A stretch of DNA of 15,266 nt, taken from positions 1 through 15,266 of the forward strand of contig RFIM01000006.1 of NCBI GenBank assembly GCA_003695215.1, in the 5' to 3' direction. The translations under genes and the position numbers were made by a program. Under the pieces are notes generated by a model that ran no database searches, had not been told where the DNA came from, and worked only from the letters and a program-made list of their open reading frames with translations. This document shows positions 12,347-15,266 of the stretch, piece by piece. The stretch's first letter is position 1. Each line of letters begins with the position of its first letter. Source of the stretch: Chloroflexota bacterium (GTDB lineage: Bacteria > Chloroflexota > Anaerolineae > Aggregatilineales > UBA2796).

Positions 12347-14890
12347 ATGCGGCGTTCTTTTATCCTAGTGCTCACAGCGATGATGGCGCTCTGGCTGGTT
12401 GGCCTGGCTGCGCCCAGCTTCGCTCAAGGCGATCCAACAGCCACGCCTTCAGCGCGGCGCACATATGCCGATATCAAGCAAACTACCACAGTGGCGGGCT
12501 TTCCCGTCTTGGGCAATCCTGAGTCGGCGCTGATCATCGCTGAGTTCTCCAATTTCTCGTGTCCGGGCTGCGCGCTCTACCACGATACAGTCAAGCGGAT
12601 CATCGAAGCGTATGTGCGCACAGGCAAGGCGCGCTTCATGCTTTTGCCTATGGTCTTCGGCTTGGGCGACGATCCATCCTTCCTAGCAGCGCAGGCAGCG
12701 CTGTGCGCAGGGCGGCAAAATGCCTTCTGGGAGATGCACGATGCGCTCTTCGATCAGCACAACGCGCAAGGCGCGCAGAGCTTCAATCCGACTACACTGC
12801 GCGCCATTGCTGAAAAGCTGGCTCTGAACGCCGATCAGGTCATGGCGTGCCTTGAAGCCGGCGAGACGACTGAAGTCATCCTGAGCGCGGCGCGCTTCGC
12901 CGAGCAGACAGGCATTCGCTTCACGCCAACGCTGATGTGGTCAATTGACGACGGACGCACTTTGCAATGGTTCACACAAGCCGATGGCTCGCGTTATGAG
13001 AGCGGTGTGCCTTTTGAAGAAGTCGATAAGCTGGTCGCGCGCGTTGTCAGCGGCGAATTGGTCGCTGCCATTCAAGCGACAGGCACTGCCATAGCCCAAA
13101 TCACGCCAACGGCTGTGCCGACCAAGAGCGATCCGTTCGCTGACCTGACCTTTGCGCAGTGGCGCAGCGAAGACGGCCTGTTGGCGCTCGAATTTCCGCG
13201 CCTATGGCGCGCTCAGGTCAATGTGCAGTCTTTCAGTCCGATCTCGTATATCTTCACGCCTGCGGATGACGAGTCGCTTGGCGTTGGCGTGCTGATCACG
13301 CCGACGAAAGACCTTGGCGTTCCGAATTTGGCGCCCAATACCACGCCTGCTGAGCTGGCACAGCGTGTGTTCGGCAGCCAAGAAGGCGTGCAAATTCGTG
13401 AAGTCGTAGCAGGGCGCAACGGCGAGTATCGCGGTGTTGGTGTGCGCCAAACGCAACAGGATGTCGATCCGCGCACTGGGCGCCGCTTGACTATTGAGCG
13501 CGATATCTGGATTCTAGCGCTCGATCCTGTCACCTTGATCATCATGCAAGGCGTCAGCGAGAGCGCTTTCTGGGAAAAGACGCAGAAAGTCTTCGAACAG
13601 GCGACTAAGACCATTGAAGTCGAGCGCGAAGGCGCCTTGTTGGCCCTTGAGCGCGTCTTCAATCCAACGCCGACCTTCACGCCGACCTTCAATGCTACTG
13701 CCGACTTCATCGATCGCGCCACAGCCACTGCGCTGCAATTCACGCCTTTCCGCAGCCCAGATGGCGCCATCAGCTTTGAAGCGCCACAAGGCTGGCGCGT
13801 CGAGCCGAATCCGAACTCGAGTCCTGTTGCCTACAACATCATCGCGCCCGTCAACCCAACCGATAACAACATCAGCTTGACCGTGCGCACGGTCAGCTCG
13901 CTCGGCGTGCCGAACATCAGCGCGGACGCTGACGCGCTCGCTTTGATGAAGGCCGTCTTCGGCTCCGAGCCGAATGTGAGCATTGAGCCTGTCGCTGCAG
14001 GCGCGCTCAAAGGCGCGAGCGTCATGCAGTATCAATCCGTAGCCGATCGCACAAGCGGCGGCTATATCGACCTCGAGCGCCGTCTCTGGCTGCTGGACGT
14101 AGCGCCGGGCTATGTCTTGCTCGTGCAAGCGGTCAGTGCGCCCGCGCAACGCGTCCAGGTCACGGCTGTTTTCGAACGCCTGATGCAGACTCTAGTCTTG
14201 GATACAGCCTTGAGCGTAGCCGCTGTCGATGCGCGTTTTAACGCGCCACCTGCTACGCCCAATGTCGCAAGCGCGGGCTTCGCGCCTGTCTCTGTTGGCG
14301 AAGGCCCTTGCGTCGGCGTGAAGGAGCCTGAGAACGTCAGCGTGCCCGCTGATGGCAAGGGCAAGCAATTCAGCGCGCCTGAGCAGGTCATCGATCCGAC
14401 GCATACCTATTGCGCGATCTTGACCACTGCTAAAGGTCGGATCGTGATCCAGCTGTATCCACAAGTGGCGCCGCAGCACGTCAACTCGTTCGTCTTCCTG
14501 GCGCAACAAGGCTTTTATGACGGCACAACCTTCCATCGCGTCATCCCTGGCTTCGTGGCCCAAGGCGGCGATCCAACAGGCACAGGCACAGGCGGCGCAG
14601 GCTATACCTTACCGCTCGAGATCAGTCCGCTGCTCAAATACGACCGAGTCGGCGTCTTGGGCATGGCACGCGCCAGCGCACCCAACTCAGCCAGCAGCCA
14701 GTTCTTCATCACCTACGCGCCGTTGCCAGGTCTGGATCCGAGCGACCAAAACGCAGGCTACACCATCTTCGGCCAAGTGGTGGAAGGCATGGACGTTGTC
14801 GAGCAGATCGCGCCGCGCGATCCCAGCAACGCGACCAGCGAAGGCGATGTGCTGCTCTCAGTCCGCATTGTTGATCTCGGCGTGCGCTGA
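12347..14890 (+). CDS. Exported DsbA-like thioredoxin / two PsbP-DcrB-like domains / cyclophilin fusion protein
   Basis: Secreted or surface protein of 847 residues combining thiol-disulfide and prolyl-isomerase modules. A signal peptide (1 to about 28, ending PSFA before QGD) precedes a Thioredoxin_4/DsbA-like domain (about 40-240) with NFSCPGC (C72-P-G-C75) and cis-Pro FTPT (P194). Two related middle domains, about 272-428 and 468-628, share the landmarks SP(I/V)-Y, LGVPN, VFGS and a final hydrophobic helix, separated by a Pro/Thr linker. They resemble PsbP/DcrB-like folds, but only by inspection. The cyclophilin domain (about 688-845) has FHRVIPGFVAQGGDP (catalytic-type R731), ASSQFFITYAPLPGLD and YTIFGQVVEGMDVV. 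ATG at 12347 follows AGAGAGG; upstream in-frame codons lack signal-peptide character. Probably monocistronic; convergent with the mutase gene. Confidence 0.9.
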   Translation: MRRSFILVLTAMMALWLVGLAAPSFAQGDPTATPSARRTYADIKQTTTVAGFPVLGNPESALIIAEFSNFSCPGCALYHDTVKRIIEAYVRTGKARFMLLPMVFGLGDDPSFLAAQAALCAGRQNAFWEMHDALFDQHNAQGAQSFNPTTLRAIAEKLALNADQVMACLEAGETTEVILSAARFAEQTGIRFTPTLMWSIDDGRTLQWFTQADGSRYESGVPFEEVDKLVARVVSGELVAAIQATGTAIAQITPTAVPTKSDPFADLTFAQWRSEDGLLALEFPRLWRAQVNVQSFSPISYIFTPADDESLGVGVLITPTKDLGVPNLAPNTTPAELAQRVFGSQEGVQIREVVAGRNGEYRGVGVRQTQQDVDPRTGRRLTIERDIWILALDPVTLIIMQGVSESAFWEKTQKVFEQATKTIEVEREGALLALERVFNPTPTFTPTFNATADFIDRATATALQFTPFRSPDGAISFEAPQGWRVEPNPNSSPVAYNIIAPVNPTDNNISLTVRTVSSLGVPNISADADALALMKAVFGSEPNVSIEPVAAGALKGASVMQYQSVADRTSGGYIDLERRLWLLDVAPGYVLLVQAVSAPAQRVQVTAVFERLMQTLVLDTALSVAAVDARFNAPPATPNVASAGFAPVSVGEGPCVGVKEPENVSVPADGKGKQFSAPEQVIDPTHTYCAILTTAKGRIVIQLYPQVAPQHVNSFVFLAQQGFYDGTTFHRVIPGFVAQGGDPTGTGTGGAGYTLPLEISPLLKYDRVGVLGMARASAPNSASSQFFITYAPLPGLDPSDQNAGYTIFGQVVEGMDVVEQIAPRDPSNATSEGDVLLSVRIVDLGVR

Positions 14891-14891
14891 G

Positions 14892-15266
14892 CTAGATGGC
14901 GTTATCTTCCTGATAAACGCCGAATTCAGCGCGGAAGACGTCCATGATCTCTTGCAGTGTGGCGTAGCTGCGCGCTGCTTCTAAAATGAACGGCATCAGG
15001 TTCTGCGTGCCGCGAGCTGCTTCGCGCAGCGCCGCTAAGGCGCTGCCGACGCGCTCATTATCGCGCTCAAGACGCAACTGTTGCAAGCGCGCCACCTGCC
15101 GATCGTAGCCGTGCGGATCCATCTCAAGGATCGGAATCTCGACCTTCGCTTCTGGATCAGCATACTGGTTCACGCCGACGATGACCTGCTCGCCGCGCTC
15201 GACCTGGCGCTGGAAGGCAAAAGCCGCATCGGCGATCTCTTGCTGGAAGAAGCCGCGCCGAATGGC
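14892..15266 (-). CDS. Methylmalonyl-CoA mutase family catalytic (large) subunit, C-terminal fragment
   Basis: The last 124 codons of a gene entering from the right edge. The translation reads AIRRGFFQQEIADAAFAFQR at the edge, then RGEQVIVGVNQYAD, LEMDPHGYDRQVARLQQLR and ends MDVFRAEFGVYQEDNAI. This is the C-terminal part of the catalytic TIM-barrel subunit of adenosylcobalamin-dependent acyl-CoA mutases, which interconvert methylmalonyl-CoA and succinyl-CoA. The protein stops after the FGVY motif with no cobalamin-binding domain, so B12 is expected on a separate small subunit. Isobutyryl-CoA or another CoA mutase of the same family cannot be excluded from this fragment. Its stop is one base from the stop of the convergent fusion gene. 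Confidence 0.9.
   Translation of the reverse strand, partial: AIRRGFFQQEIADAAFAFQRQVERGEQVIVGVNQYADPEAKVEIPILEMDPHGYDRQVARLQQLRLERDNERVGSALAALREAARGTQNLMPFILEAARSYATLQEIMDVFRAEFGVYQEDNAI

Noticed and set aside
13514..14149. 211-codon minus-strand frame inside the fusion gene
   Set aside because: Antisense shadow in GC-rich DNA; Arg/Asp/Ala-rich with no recognisable motif.
1..15266. Mobile element, phage or defence system
   Set aside because: No transposase, integrase, terminal repeats, restriction or nuclease genes were found; all genes are housekeeping, envelope or metabolic.

Overview
The window looks like chromosomal DNA of a Chloroflexota bacterium, probably Anaerolineae-like; this is an inference. 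Supporting signs are the GC-rich, GCGC-heavy composition, exported proteins with long Pro/Thr linkers (TPT-type), a DsbA-like Thioredoxin_4 protein, a Peptidase-MA-like lipoprotein, a catalytic methylmalonyl-CoA mutase subunit, and an rpsF-ssb-rpsR cluster without rplI. No tRNA, rRNA, CRISPR, insertion sequence or phage gene was seen, and no gene-free stretch exceeds about 245 bases.

Layout. (1) Bases 1-3847, minus strand: a tight polysaccharide operon read right to left, UDP-glucuronate decarboxylase (UXS) - Wzy/O-antigen-ligase-type membrane protein - GtrA-type flippase - GT4 glycosyltransferase (cut by the left edge). (2) 3848-4089: divergent control region with a good sigma70-type promoter for rpsF whose -10 lies in a perfect palindrome, and a hairpin with a CCG bulge matching the S6:S18 autoregulatory mRNA leader. 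(3) 4090-6518, plus strand: rpsF, ssb, rpsR, then a membrane-anchored parvulin-type prolyl isomerase where rplI often stands. (4) 6519-6602: inverted repeats, one a good terminator for the minus-strand gene to its right. (5) 6603-7805, minus: a REC-histidine-kinase protein, divergent from (6) 7917-9491, plus: a lipoprotein metallopeptidase (HELTH). (7) 9493-12211, minus: lutB-lutC-pdxT. (8) 12347-14890, plus: an 847-residue exported fusion of a DsbA-like thioredoxin, two related middle domains and a C-terminal cyclophilin. (9) 14892-15266, minus: 3' end of a methylmalonyl-CoA mutase catalytic subunit.

How they work together. The left operon makes UDP-xylose and assembles or exports a surface glycan. 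The ribosomal cluster appears feedback-controlled by its own S6:S18 product. Three exported proteins (parvulin PPIase, lipoprotein protease, DsbA-cyclophilin fusion) make the middle and right parts look rich in extracytoplasmic protein folding and quality control, though they are not in one operon. The lutBC-pdxT operon couples an iron-sulfur lactate-oxidation module to a PLP-synthase glutaminase, with the usual partners lutA and pdxS absent from the window. The two features most worth following up are the S6:S18 leader and the DsbA-cyclophilin fusion.
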